64,000 nt of DNA, taken from NCBI RefSeq assembly GCF_000276665.1, contig NW_004955405.1, positions 11,959,810-12,023,809 on the forward strand, read 5' to 3'. Positions 11,801 through 24,729 of the stretch are shown in pieces. The DNA is from Chinchilla lanigera (taxonomy: Eukaryota > Chordata > Mammalia > Rodentia > Chinchillidae). A model generated the notes under the pieces. That model searched no databases and was not told the origin of the DNA. It was given only the letters and a program-made list of their open reading frames with translations. Position 1 is the stretch's first letter. Each line of letters begins with the position of its first letter. The position numbers were made by a program, and so were the translations under genes.

Positions 11801-12734
11801 TGAAGCTGTGAATGAAAATATCCTTCCTGAGCAGGCTGGTTCAGGGTCATGGAAAATATTGATTTCTTTGTGCAGGCATTTCTTCTCACACATGCCCCAT
11901 ACATATTTCATAGGGAGGACTTGGCACCTCGGATGTGGGTGCTGACCTAACTTTTTGCACTTCTGAAAATGGGTCGTGCCTTCCCGGGTTTGTCGTGTGA
12001 CTCCAGTGGATGAGCAGCCATGTGCACAAATCAACAGGAATGACAAATGTGTGCTCTGAGTTGGGGAACAAATGCGCGCCCTAAATTTAGTGCTGAATTG
12101 GGGCAAGAAGCCGGCAGCGAGCCTACTGATGGGATGGTTGGGACGGCGTGGATACTTTTCATTTCTGTCACCCTCATAGCTCCCGTCAGTTTCCCAGCAA
12201 CTACCTCCTACAGGGGAGCTTGAGGTTGTTTCAGCTTCTTCAAAACTGATGCACATCAAACCAGTTGTGAACATACACAATCTGAAAAAGCAAGCTAAAT
12301 AAGTGTATTGTCAAAGAGGTATCTAATATATCTGTAAGTCCTACCTAGAGAATGCTATTTTTTTTTTTTTTTTTGCTTTAAAATATAGTAAAATGACCAT
12401 TTATTCAGAACTAGTGAGTCCTGGTACCTTTAATAATTTTAATATTCTGGAAATTTAAGAATTATTATCTATATACCACTGGGGAATGGCAAATTCCCAA
12501 TGAATTTAGAATGCAATGTGAGAATCAATCTGGAAATGGCACTGAAAATAATTTAATCTTTTTTGATTAGTTAGAATATGATCAGGATTATAGACTGTTC
12601 TAGGGTCTTTGTTTTGAGACATGATTATCCTTATATAATTGGTAAGCATATTGTGATTGGAACTTTCTCATTGTTTGTATTCTTGAAAGATGCAATTTCA
12701 CTGTCATTTTATCACTTGTTTTATGACTCCATTT

Positions 12735-12860
12735 ATTCATTTGTTCATCCTTTGAAAATTTGAGCACTTCAAATGTGCCATGCACTGTGCCAGGCACTGG
12801 GGATGAAAAGGGCAATGCCAATGCCGAAGAATAAGAGTGAAACAACAAAGCAATCCTAAT
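12735..12860 (-). mobile_element. L2 3'-end fragment
   Basis: 'catttgttcatcc', then 'tgccatgcactgtgccaggcactggggatga', is the reverse complement of the L2 3' terminus. It is followed by a non-matching 'aaagggcaatgcc' stretch. Confidence 0.65.
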
Positions 12861-12879
12861 AAACTCTTAAATAGACCTT

Positions 12880-13045
12880 AGAATTTTTGGTGCTTTAGAC
12901 ATAATAGCCCATGTAATCTTCACATCAACCCAATGAGATGAGTGATATTTTTATCACAGATGAGAAAACTGAGGCATAAATATGTTAAAGAACTTGTCCA
13001 AGGGCACCCAGTTAATAAATCTTGGAGCTGGGCCCAAATCTGGGC
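12880..13045 (-). mobile_element. MIR SINE
   Basis: Reverse MIR order: 'gtaatcttcacatcaacccaatgagatgag', 'cacagatgagaaaactgaggc', 'aagaacttgtccaagggcaccca', 'gagctgggcccaaatctgggcagtct'. It is one of the best preserved MIR copies here. The odd block at 13270-13370 after it ('ggatgcatagctcagtgga') may be a worn ID fragment. Confidence 0.85.
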
Positions 13046-14718
13046 AGTCTAGGCCCTAGGACCTGACCACTAGGATCTTCACCACTAGGCTGTATGGCCT
13101 CAGAACCTTCTATCCAGAGAGCTGATGTCTTATGTAAGCGATAAACACCTAACCAGCTAATAGGAAAAGTCTGACAAATGTGCCTGGCACATGTTCGGCT
13201 GTGCCTCATCTTTCTGACGAGGACCCTGCTGCCCAAGCTGGTTCTTGAGGGACCAGAAGAGTAGATAAGAAGGAATGGGATGCATAGCTCAGTGGACAGC
13301 AGTGTGTGCCTCCTGAACACTGGTCAAAGCCTGGAATGAGCTGAGGCTCAGGATGGCTGGAGTGGAGAACAATGGTCAACGTAACAGAAGCCTGGTGTAA
13401 TGTGGTACATTTTTAAAAAATAAATCTGCAGCAAAAAATGCACTTGGGTTTATTCTCCATGAAGCCCACAGTAATAGCATGATGTCATATCCCCATAAGG
13501 CCACGCACTCTGCGGAGTGCTTCTTGATTTCCCTGAAAGGGGGTTGGTCAGAAGGCCATGTAGCTCCTGAGCGACATCTATTTACATTCTCCTCAGGTGG
13601 TTTATACATTATACCAGGAACAAAGGGAACAAATCTCTCTCAGGGCCCCCAACTTTTGACAGGGTCTTCTGGGCTGGTTAATGAGGCATGTGCAGGCAGC
13701 AGTGGGGTGAATCTGTTGTTTCTGCTCCTATTGCTGTAGAAAGAATTGTCTAGAAATGGAAATCAGCCAGAAATATGTACACCGAAGGGCACTGTCCGCG
13801 GTGCGTCCTCTGGTTCTGGTCCATCACCTCCCATCATTAGCATTCTTCCGTTCTCCCGTTCCACCACTCCAACTTCCTTATGATCGCGCCTTTGGATCAT
13901 TTTACCAGTTTAGAAACTCATTCTATGAGAAATATCTTCTGATTGTTTGCGGAGAATATGTAACATGAGACACTTTCCGTAGCACTGCCCTCTGCCCCTT
14001 GCCTGCCCAGAGCCCTCTGGCAGCAATTCTGAATTAGCTTCTAATTTTTACTTGAATGAATAAGCAATGGCTCTGAATGGGATAACTAATAACATTATCA
14101 TAATTCCTTTGTAAATACACTTGCAGTTTTGAATGCAGTTACCTTTTATGGTAAAATATTTTATGCTATTCCTGCGGCTGCTCAAATGTAGGGCCCAGCT
14201 AAGTTGCTGAGGGTTTTGGTGTAGCCTTTATAACTTTCACAGAAGTATCCATGATTCTTCTTCTCTCCTGGAATAGAGCACATTCTGAAGTTTGTGTTGT
14301 AAGAGGTTAAATTTTCCTGAGGCGCAGATGTTGCTCTTCAGGGTGGGCCATGTGCTTCCCAGGGGGTGTTTTTGGAGGATAACTTTTGTATTGCCCTATT
14401 TTTGGACAATACTTGTTTTTACCTTTGAAGACAAAAGCAAAGTAAATATGGAAACTCTTACAAAAGCTAACATAAAATTGATATCCATAAAGATTATAGT
14501 TTCTCCCACCCTCAACAATGGTCTCTTTTTTGTTTTCATCCCTCTTATCACTGAGAGAGCCGTCAATCATGAGGTATATCGTCTGGAAAACTGACGTTGA
14601 AAACATTGAAAGTAGGGTAATTGATGGCCATTTACCCACAGTCTAGCGTATTTCTTTCTTTTTCACACCTTAATTCTCTATACCGTACAGTTGTTCTAAC
14701 CATATAAATCTATCAATT

Positions 14719-14866
14719 TTTCATCTATATTTTCTTTTTTTTTGTTTTTTGTTTTTTGTTTTTTGTTTTTCTCCGGTACCGGGAACCGAACTCATGACCT
14801 TGCGCTTGCCAGGCAGGCGCTTTGCCGGTGAGCTAAATCCCCAGCCCCTTTCATCTATATTTTCTT
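14719..14866 (-). mobile_element. ID-family SINE with 18-bp target-site duplication
   Basis: On the - strand it reads ggctggggatttagctca, a box A, then gcgcctgcctggcaagcgca, the B-box gagttcggttcccggtacc, and a tail of AAAAC repeats (seen as tttttgtttttt). It is flanked by tttcatctatattttctt at 14719-14736 and 14849-14866, an exact 18-bp duplication. Both the exact duplication and the intact Pol III boxes indicate a young copy. Confidence 0.96.
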
Positions 14867-16299
14867 GATCATTCATTGATTTTTTTCCACCAAACACAAA
14901 ATTCATGGCCCAAGATTTCAAGGAATGTGGAGTCCAGTTCTAAGAAGGGGGTTTATATGGATCTTTTTTGAACCCGCTTCGTTTAGAGAAACAACAGTGA
15001 AATTTGTTCTCATAAGATGGTAAGGAAATGATTGCTAGTCAATGAATTATCAGTCTCAAATTTTTCTCCCATTCAAAAGCAAAAAGCAATTCTGCTTCTT
15101 TTTCACAGGTGAAGTAAAGTCTTGTTCCTTATTTCTGTCAAGCCAGGGATTAGATTTTTTTTTTTTGTAAGTGGTCTTAGCAGTATTTGCTGGAATAATA
15201 TATATAAATATATCTGTTTTGCCTTTTAGGTTTTGATGAGGCTGGGGCTCTAACCAAATTTAATGATTAGTTTTTGGCTTTAGTTTTAGGATGTCCTTGC
15301 ACAATGAATTTATTGTATTGCCCTTATACAACTACTAATCAGCATTCTCAGAACAGCTTTCTATTTATTACCAGCATTTGTATTTACTACCCCTCCAGTG
15401 GTGCTGGGAGGTGGTCAGAATTACTGCCTGGCAGTGTAGAAGAGCCTCAAGAGGCTTGCAATTTCTCTGAGGCCATCTAGGAGGTCAACAGTGCTGCTAG
15501 AGTCAGGATGCATTGCTTCTGAGCCCCACACATTTGCTCAGGTAGCTTAGGCCTCTCTTCACTTCCCTTTCACAAAGCCACCACTGCTAGTAATGATAGG
15601 GCAAGTGCTGGAGGACCGGCGGCTGGGCTGTGTTTTCAGCCTTAAGAGGCATTGCTTGAAGGGGGCTGTTTTCTTGCCATGCATCTTATTCAAACTGGTC
15701 AGAACTTGGCATCACCAATTGAAAAATAAGTGTGCTGCTTCACTGCCCCATTTAGCAATTGGAATATTGATGTACAAGGCTGAGTGTGTGAGAGAGGTTC
15801 AAAAAGCATTGCACACTTGCACAGGTAACGCGCATACACATACACTGCTGCAGAAATGTGTTGTTCTGATGTGGGAAGAGATGATCATGCTGTGAGTGTA
15901 GGAGTGTTTGCAAATTCTTATTCGGAATCTAGGTCCCAAACTACCCAGAAACCTGACTTCACACTTAAGTTTTCCTTTCCAACTTTAACCAGTCCTGATA
16001 TAGAGAGTGAGGATCACAGGGTTGACATCCAGAGCAGTTGAGATAATAACTCTGTGTCATCGCAAAGGCAGGTGTTTGGGAGGCAAGGGAACTTCAAGCT
16101 GATGAGGCAGGGTAGGTACTGTTGCAGGCTGGTACCTGGAAGCCTTATACCTGGGGCTGTGCTCTCCCTCCGAGGGCCTGAGACTCCTGTGAGGAAAGGC
16201 CTGCATACTTGGTAAAATATCTGGCTGGACACAGTGTACACTAAACTTCCTCTCTGAACTGAATTAACAAGGGAAACTAACTCCGATGAGTGCTTCTCA

Positions 16300-16465
16300 T
16301 GCACTACTTACTTTAATTCTGACTGCAATCCTCGGTGATAGATGGCATTCGTTTTCCCAATTTCCAGGTGAATACTAGGATAGGCTTGTAGAGGCAAGTA
16401 ACTGGCCCGAAGTCACAGAGTGAGGAAGGGCTGGAGCCAGATTTAAGCTGCCATTCTTTATCTTA
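16300..16465 (-). mobile_element. MIR SINE
   Basis: Reverse MIR blocks are readable: 'cttactttaattctgactgcaatcc', 'caatttccaggtgaatac', 'ggcaagtaactggcccgaagtcacagagtgaggaag' and 'ctggagccagatttaagctgcc'. Confidence 0.8.
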
Positions 16466-18814
16466 AAGACCTGTAGTCTTAATGACCTTATAGTATTATC
16501 CACTAACAGTTGGGTTCTGGGAAATTTCTGAAGCTGAAAGGAGATTTTTATAGTTAAATGGCTGGAATGGCAAATGAGTTTTAACTTGTCCACTAAAGCC
16601 AGCCAGTTTGTAGTGGCCTCTTGAGTGGGGAAGGACAGCAAGGCCTGCCCCAGGACTGGGGCAAAAGTGCTACAGTCAATTTATCCTGGCTGCTGTGGAG
16701 CAGGTATCAGTGGTGGGTATTTACAGGCTTTATTAATATTGTATTGCAGGAAAAGCCTTAGAATTCATGTCGATCAATATTTCAAGTTTATCAAAGAGGA
16801 AACTACAGCCCAATCTGAGGTCATTTCACCCATTTGATGTCATATATCTGGACTCTGTGGCAACAGCATTAAGAGTTCAGATCTCTGGTTCCAGTCCTGT
16901 GTGCCTGTCTTTAGCACTACGGGTAAAGCCAAGCTAGAGTGTTCAGATAGGAGAGGGGGCGTCTCAGGTATTCTTGTACTTTTGAAAAGGCTCAAGAGTA
17001 AAAGACTGTCAGCCAGATTCTGCCAGCATTGTAAAACTTCTATGCTGGAAGTTGGAGTAATTCTTGCGGACTTTAGGATTTCTGATGGCTAATATTTTGA
17101 GGATTCGCAAGAGTGCCACCAGGGATATAAAGTAGTTGGGTCAATAGAGAATTCAGTCTTCACCTAGGTAAGAAGGCACAATAGGTGCTCCCCAAACTGA
17201 GGTGGCTTACAGAGACACATGGAGAGGAGCTGAGAAGCAAAACATAGGGTTTCTTTACTGAGCTTTGGGAACTTGAGGGATGGATGCTATTTTATAGCCC
17301 AGAGGCCACGTGTGGTATAAGAGATAGGATACCTAGTGGGCAGCATGGATATTCCTGGTAGTCGTCACACAAGTCAGCTCAGCATCAGGTAAAAGAGACC
17401 ATTCATAGGTGTAGGTACGACCTGTTTGCTGGTCTCATTTACTGGCTGCCCCATAAACCCCAGGCTCCTGCCGTTCTCCAGGCTAGTCCATGGACAGCAT
17501 AGTAACCTGAACTCGTTAGCAGATGAGGAGTAGCAGTGGTGCCGTACCCTGTGTGTGGGGAGGTCCCCAGCCGGTAACCAGCATATCATACAGCAGATAC
17601 CTGATAATAAGCTGCCTGTTTGAGTGCTTTACACAATCAACTTCCAGCTTTTCCTTTGGATAGTACATTAGGTAAATGTGATTTCTATTAACCTAATGGT
17701 GCTTGCCTCAAAGTATATGCTGTGAAGCCAGTGATTTTTCTTGAAGTCTTGAAGTCCATGCCCTCTGGGCCTTTTATTGGTCTACTCTAATCCCCTTTGC
17801 CTGCTAAATGACTAAATGCAGTCCTTTGAATTTCCAGGGGAATTGTCACGTGATGACTCCAGTTTCAGTAATCACACACGCACTTTCTAGTGGCATCAGG
17901 CAGTGACTGCTGAGGTTGCTAATGTCCTGTAAAAACACTGGAGGCCCATGCAGATGAGCTTCGCTTCTTTTCTGTGAGTGTCCTTGACTTGGTGAAAAGT
18001 CTTTGGCTCAGTGAGGATGTCTCAGAGGAACTATGGCTTAAATGTTCTTGCAACTGGCTTTGCTACAACTCTGTGCTCCTGAACGCAGGGCTGAGAGAGT
18101 AGAAAGATTGAGGACACTGAGTTAGCTTGCGTCCTTCCTTCCATGTGCACAATGAATGGACGGGTAATTAGAAGAACACAGTATAGTTAAATGTAAACTG
18201 CAGGTATGGCTATGCAGAAAGTGACTTCTAATTCTGAAAACCACAGCGAGCCAATAGGATGCTTTGCAGGATGCCGTTGTCTTGCAGAGGAGCAGTACCT
18301 GCCACCCGAGGATGTCTTGTTTTTTGAAACTGTGAAGTTGTTTTAAAAATGTGGACAGAATTGCTGGTCGTGTGGAACCAAAATCTCCTGTTGCTTGCTG
18401 GATTGTATCGAAGCTAGCACAAACGCAATTGCAGGTGTAGCAACCTTCTGCTTTATAATACAGTTGTTCTCCAGAAATAAAAATGAGTTTTCTCTGGGAA
18501 GGCTTCCACATTCTGCGATTCATGTATGCACTGGTCTGGACAATGGAAGTTTGCAGCAAAGCACACCACACACAGGGGGCCCCGCGTGCCCCTTCTTCTG
18601 CACGTCTGTCTTTGGTGCTCAAATGTGTTTTCTGGCTTAGGCAACCAGAGCCTTCTTCACACAGGGCTGTAAATCATTCCATGCATTTTGAAATTGTTGT
18701 GGGAATGTACTAAGAATATTGATTGGGAAAGTTTTTCTGGAAAAATTTCCAGGATATCCTAGCTGTTAGAGACTGAGAGAGCAGAAAACCGTTTTGGGTG
18801 GAATCCAGTGGCTG

Positions 18815-18975
18815 GTTTAGACAGTCTCTAGAGTCATCCAGGCCAAACCTGTCATTTGCAGTTGAGGGAGTGGAGGCCCCGGAGGATAAATCATTTACCA
18901 GCGTTACCCAGCTAGACAGAAGTGGCACAGTCTCGGCTTTCTCACTCTTAGTTCAAGACAGATTCTGCTACCCCT
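18815..18975 (-). mobile_element. MIR SINE fragment
   Basis: 'cagttgagggagtggaggccccggaggataaatcatttaccagcgttacccagctagacagaagtggcacagtctc' follows the reverse MIR order, strongly diverged. Confidence 0.6.
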
Positions 18976-19009
18976 TTTCTTTCTCCCCTTACATTAAGAA
19001 CAGAATCCA

Positions 19010-19150
19010 CAGGAGCATTTCTCAAAATATGGTTCATAAAATATATAGTTCACAGCCACTACATCAGAGGCACCTTGAGTGCCTTTAAAAATGCAGATCC
19101 ATGGGTTTTATCTAGACCTACTGAATAAAATAAAGCCTGGAATTTGCATT
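19010..19150 (+). mobile_element. hAT-Charlie-type non-autonomous remnant (MER20/MER5-like)
   Basis: 'catttctcaaaatatggttc', 'atcagaggcaccttgagtgcc', 'aaaatgcagatccatgggttttatctagacctactgaat' and 'gcctggaatttgcattttta' match the internal text of these ancient elements. The exact family is uncertain. Confidence 0.6.
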
Positions 19151-20027
19151 TTTATAAATTTCTCAATATTCTTATGTATAGTATGTTTAAGACCCATATG
19201 CATATGGTCATACATGGGCTGGTAGCGTGTGGCAGAAAATGTGAACTAACTGTTAACATCGCTGAATTTAGCTTGAAGTCATATAGTCTTATGTCATTTA
19301 TGGTTCCTTGCTGTTCTTCGTGTTGCTCATATAGTGAACTGAGCAGAGTTAATTATGATTCAGAGGGTAATTACACCAGTTTTCCTGCTTTTCTAATGCC
19401 TGCTTTGGGTATAACTATTAATATTAGTTCTTTTTTCCTCCCAACTGGCAATATTTATCCCCTGTATATTGCTCTGCTGTACTTGATGCAAGGTAAATGA
19501 ATGCTTTGCACGTATCCTCAAACATACATGCCGACTCCACACTCTGTTGATGCATAGTACCTGGCCTCAAAATGTCTTGCAATGAGTCCACAAATAGTTC
19601 AGTGAGAGGCCCCAATTACCTCTCTACGCAGGTAATTATTACTTCTGCCATTTAAATGAAATTTCAGTGGATTGCTTATAGCAATAAATTTAGGAACATA
19701 TTTATGTGGTTCCTGCTTCTATTCATAGGCAGAGACTTAAAATTCCATTTCTGTTGGGGTATAACTCTGAACTGCCCTTCAGTATGAATTTGGCTGATAA
19801 TAAATAAAATAACACTATAATCTTATTTCCCCCTCGGCAGTTAACAGATATCAAAAAGCAAAATAAACATACAAAATCCTCTACCACTCCATTTGCTCAG
19901 CACATGGAGGAGCTCTCTATTTCATGGCAGACTAGTAGCCGAGCAGTGCAGTGGGATTACTGAGCTCTCATGTGCATTGCAGAAATGTGAGGTCATGGCA
20001 CTTCAGGAGTCTCATTATGGGGTTTAA

Positions 20028-20481
<454 letters not shown>

Positions 20482-21230
20482 TGCCTCAGACCAGTGCCGT
20501 TGCCAGCGCAATCTTTTGGGGGTGTAGCAGCAATTTGGTCAATGTCATGTAACACCAGTAACTTTCTATGTCATGGCTTGGCTAGTAAGCATGCAACTCT
20601 GTATATCTATACCTACTTGTGACTTACTGTGTTAATATATGCAGTGCCCTAAGGAAACCAATGGCAGATAACCAGTCATTGTTTGAGAAATTATACTATG
20701 TTTAAATGTTTAAGTGTATTTGACATTCCTGCATAGTGTCCTTAACTGAACTGTTTCCTTAAAATTTGTAACAAGTAGCACTCTTATGATTCAAGCCTAT
20801 GCCCTTTTCTTCTTTGGAGCTGAGATTTTCCTCTGTGTCCATTAGATAAAATGAAAACAACAGTGGAACAGTTTCTGTTTTCAATAGTATCAGTGTTTTC
20901 ACCATATAGTGTGAGATAAACCCAGAGCTATAGGAAGCTTTCCACCATAATAACAAATGATTCAGTTTTCTAATTCAGAGGTGGTTGAGGTAACACAGTA
21001 TTTGGGATGCTTTTAGGCTGGGTAATTATACCGCATAAGAGAAGAGAACATTGTACAAACAGGATATAGAGGTTACTTGGCCCTTGTGAAAAATGAGTTG
21101 TGAAAAGCTTCTTGAAGTACTTTGGAAAATAATACCTGTGGCAAGGATATTAGGAAAGAGCAAACAGTGGGGAATAAGTCTTGTGACTATGCATTTAATG
21201 CTAGAATAAAGTGAATTATAATCTCAGGTA
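20482..21230 (+). other. TPH2: TPH2 3' untranslated region (probable extent)
   Basis: AT-rich, repeat-poor sequence directly follows the TGA. The first canonical AATAAA is at 21205-21210, which would give a 3' UTR of about 745 bases. This is in the range I recall for human TPH2, but the cleavage site is inferred. A second AATAAA at 21801-21806 could give a longer form. No other AATAAA was found between the stop and 21205. Confidence 0.6.
21205..21210 (+). terminator. TPH2: Probable TPH2 polyadenylation signal AATAAA
   Basis: The hexamer lies in 'ctagaataaagtgaatt', about 725 bases after the stop, with T-rich text shortly after. An alternative lies at 21801. Confidence 0.55.
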
Positions 21231-21269
21231 TTTGACTCATTTTTCTGGTCGGAGGATAGTACAGTCAGG

Positions 21270-21405
21270 GCTATGGTGATCATTTTTGATTCCAGAAATG
21301 TGTGGAAACTGAATCATGGAGAAGTGAAGGGATTTCTCCGAAGTAGCACAGTTAGTTGTGCACCAGTGTTCTGAGCCCATTGCATTTTCATTCTCAGTTG
21401 CTGGG
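21270..21405 (-). mobile_element. MIR-like fragment
   Basis: 'gaaactgaatcatggagaagtgaagggatttctccgaagtagcacagttagttgtgcaccag' resembles reverse MIR. It begins after the likely end of the TPH2 transcript. Confidence 0.5.
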
Positions 21406-21409
21406 AAGT

Positions 21410-24060
21410 TCACATGAGTGAGTGTGTGTAGTAAGAGAAAGGAAACTAATGCCTGCCAAAACTAATGTTTATCACTACACAGGAATGGGTGTGTGGTGTA
21501 GGGTTGCCAACAGTACGTATATTATTTTCCCTCACACCCCTAAACCAGACCAGATTTTTGGGAAGTTACCCACTTTCTCAAATTTGGGCAATTTAGGGTA
21601 AGCTTTTGTGATGTACCACAGATCTCTGGTGATCCTTGCCATAAGAGGTAAAAATCTGTTGTCAGAGCACACATGAACCCGCTGAATGAAGGAATGAATT
21701 TCATGGTCTGCATCCCTCACCAAGCATAACTTCTGTTCCCCTTTTTCTGTTTTTGGTGGATAGTCCAGGGTATGGATGGGAGGAGGAGGGGACAGGGGAA
21801 AATAAAGAAGAAAAAGATGACAAGGTAACCTTTAAATTAGCTATTCCAAAATACCTGCTTGAGCAAATTCCAAGGATACGTCCTTAATAAGAAATTATAT
21901 AAAATTTCCAAGTATTCATGCTCTTCCATGGGGTCCCATTATGGGTCAGAAATCTTTGGTATAAATATATTCAGGAGAAACATGAAAAAAGCTCAAATAC
22001 ACACCAGGAAGAGGCCAAGTTAAAATGAAGGTTCAGAGGTTTGGAAATTGGTTATCTTAACTATTTACTGAGACTCTTTCATGTCTGAAACATTCTCACA
22101 ACAGCTGAGTCCTTGAGAGGGCATTTCATGGATAGCGTGTCCTGAAATTTCACTGCTAGTCTAGGTGAAGGGGACAGTGCCTTGGAAAATTACCCGTGAT
22201 AGCGAGATGGCGAGCAAGCCAAACCAAATTAAAAAGATTCAGAATGATCGAGCAGTTGCACATTTTAATAGTTTAGGAGAACTACAAATATAGTTTCTTA
22301 TATCTTACTTTGCTAGAGCTATAGAACACTAATAATTCAGAATAACAATCTGGGACAATAAATCTTAAAATTTTCTGGTCAAGCTGCTGAATTTTCTTGG
22401 AGAATAAAATTAGCTAAGAAATCCTCAATATATGCCTTCTGTGTAGTTTCCACCATTTGTGTTGCTTTTAATACATGTCCTAAAGAATTTTGTCTCTTTT
22501 TTTCATTTACTAAAACAACCACAAGTATTTTTCCTTTGTAATGCCATGAAAGGATAACTTCCTAGGTAAATACACTTGAGGGGGAATTATGCTTAACTGT
22601 AAACAAATCTCCTGGACGAAAATAACATTTGAGATGTCTTACGCTTGGCTTATTGTGAAATCTTCAGGTTTTCCTACATGTGCAAAGAAAATCTATCTTG
22701 TTTCAAAAATAGAAGAGCTATAGAGTAAATGGACTTTCCCACAGAGCTGATATAGGTATCATACAATGAAGAGGAAGTACTTGGTTCTTTTTAGATCTGT
22801 TCTTCATTCAGAATAGCAGTAACTGTGGTTCTCACCCTGTGAAACAATGAAATCGTGGTTTTCATTTGTTGTGAGCATTTAACATGCAAATGCCATTACA
22901 GCTAATGGTGGGGAAATCCTATAAAATTTAATAGCCATCATAGGAAAAGTGTTGGCAGAAAAAGTCCTCCAGTGGACATAGGACAACAAAATGATCACGG
23001 TCAGCTTCTTGTCATAACTGATACCTGCTCCATGTAACCGTTTGTCTCCTGTTTTAAAGCTAAATTAACTTGATCTAGGGACAATTATAAGTTTAAAGAC
23101 ACTTGCTCACTGTCATCTCACTGTGAGTTGTTACTCTATTTTGGCTTTGCTGCTGGCTTCTATAATCAGCTGATCAGAGGTCAACACAGAGTCCCTAGCA
23201 AAATCCAGTTTCTTATACATCACATTTTGCAAAGACATAGATCAAATTTGATTAGTCCAAGTTCATATTTGAAGCCTTTTCTGCATGTGATGAGTTAGGG
23301 TCAGGTACCTAGTCTGTTCTTGAATGATTAGAATGTTACAATAAACGCATAATAGTATATAAATTATACATTTTAAGAGTGGAGAATTTTTGTCCAAGTC
23401 TACTTTTTAATACACTATTGGTAGGGATCCTCAGACTTGGCTTTCTGGTTCAGTCTCGTTTTTTTATTGTGTAACTAGAAATTACACTTTATAAAGACAA
23501 CATATCTGTGTTTGTCTTGCTTGCACACAGTAAATGGGCCTGAGCCTAAGGAATTTAAAATATCACAACATTTACCATCATGAAAAGTATAAAATGAGAA
23601 ACAATGTGCTTCAAAGTGGAAGTAAACAGAAATTCAGAGTTTCATTTTCGAATAGAGTCATGGCTCACATCATCTCATTTTCTTCATTCGAGCAGGAAAA
23701 CATTAACACTAGTTGTAGTTGTCCTCCAATTCATTTGATCTAATTTTCGACTTCTAAAGAATCAAGCCCTGCTGCTTATTCTCGTGAACCTTGTCTTCCT
23801 TATAATGAGAAAGAAAACAGCCTAGGGTTTTCTGATGTGCCTGAGTTTTGTTTTGCTTTTTTGTTCTTTAATTTTCCAAGTTGTTCTTTCATTTTGGAAA
23901 AATGATTCTTATGCAGAATGCCGTATTTTGGGAAGAGTCAAGGGAATTAACAGGGGGAACTGCTGCTTCTAATATTAGATTTGCATATTTCAAAATAAAG
24001 CAGTTCTGGAACATGAAATTCAGTTCAGAACATTACCAGAACATTACTAGAACTTGGGGT
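21410..24060. other. Intergenic sequence downstream of TPH2, nothing recognised
   Basis: AT-rich, with no exon-like frame, RNA gene or repeat I can name. The alternative polyadenylation hexamer at 21801 is inside it. Several stretches lack obvious repeats and would be the natural places to look for conserved noncoding elements. Confidence 0.6.
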
Positions 24061-24064
24061 TGTG

Positions 24065-24720
24065 GTGGTGGCTAAGACAAAGAAAGTGTATGCCCACGGT
24101 GAACTTGCATTCTAGTAGAGGAGATATGGACAAAAGGGAAACTCAGCTTATCTGAAATAATGATGTTTGAAGAAGAAAATAACTAAGATGACTTGATAAA
24201 GAGGAATGGGAGGGTAAAGTAAGGTGGCATAGATGGCTTTTCTTAGGCAGTATTTGACCAGGAACCATAGGATGAGGAGAATCCAGGCATGAAAAGGGCT
24301 ATGCAAAGAGGATTCCTGGAAAGGGTAACAGCACGACCCAAAAGGCCCTAAGGCAGAAATCCGCAGTGGATCTGAGGAAGACGTAGATTGCTAGTGGGCT
24401 GCAGGAGAATGATACAGGAGCAGTGTGGGAAGCAAGGTCAGAAGACACAGATCCCACAAGGGGCCAAGTTTATTCCAAATGCAATGGAAAGTCACAAGGA
24501 AGTCTCTAAGCAAGACAGCGATAAAACGTGATTTCCATTTCAAGAGCTTCCTGGGGCTGCTGTGTGAGAATGCACTGTAAGGGAGAGGGCTGGGTGGCTA
24601 GGAATGGGGCTGAGAGTCTGAGCCGTAAAACTAATTAGGAAGCCACTGCAGTATTATGGATCTGCAAAGCCAGTATCTTGGATCATGGTGGACATGATTA
24701 AAAATCATTGTAATTAAGCA
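24065..24720 (+). mobile_element. Ancient interspersed repeat, family unresolved
   Basis: The text follows a familiar mammalian repeat: 'gtgaacttgcattctagtagaggagatatggac', 'gggtaacagcacgacccaaaaggccctaaggcag', 'gcaatggaaagtcacaagga', 'cataaaacgtgatttcc' and 'ctggggctgctgtgtgagaatgcactgtaagggag'. I recognise the pattern but cannot name the family confidently; L2-related or a MER element are possible. Diverged and inactive. Confidence 0.55.
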
Positions 24721-24729
24721 AATTATAAA

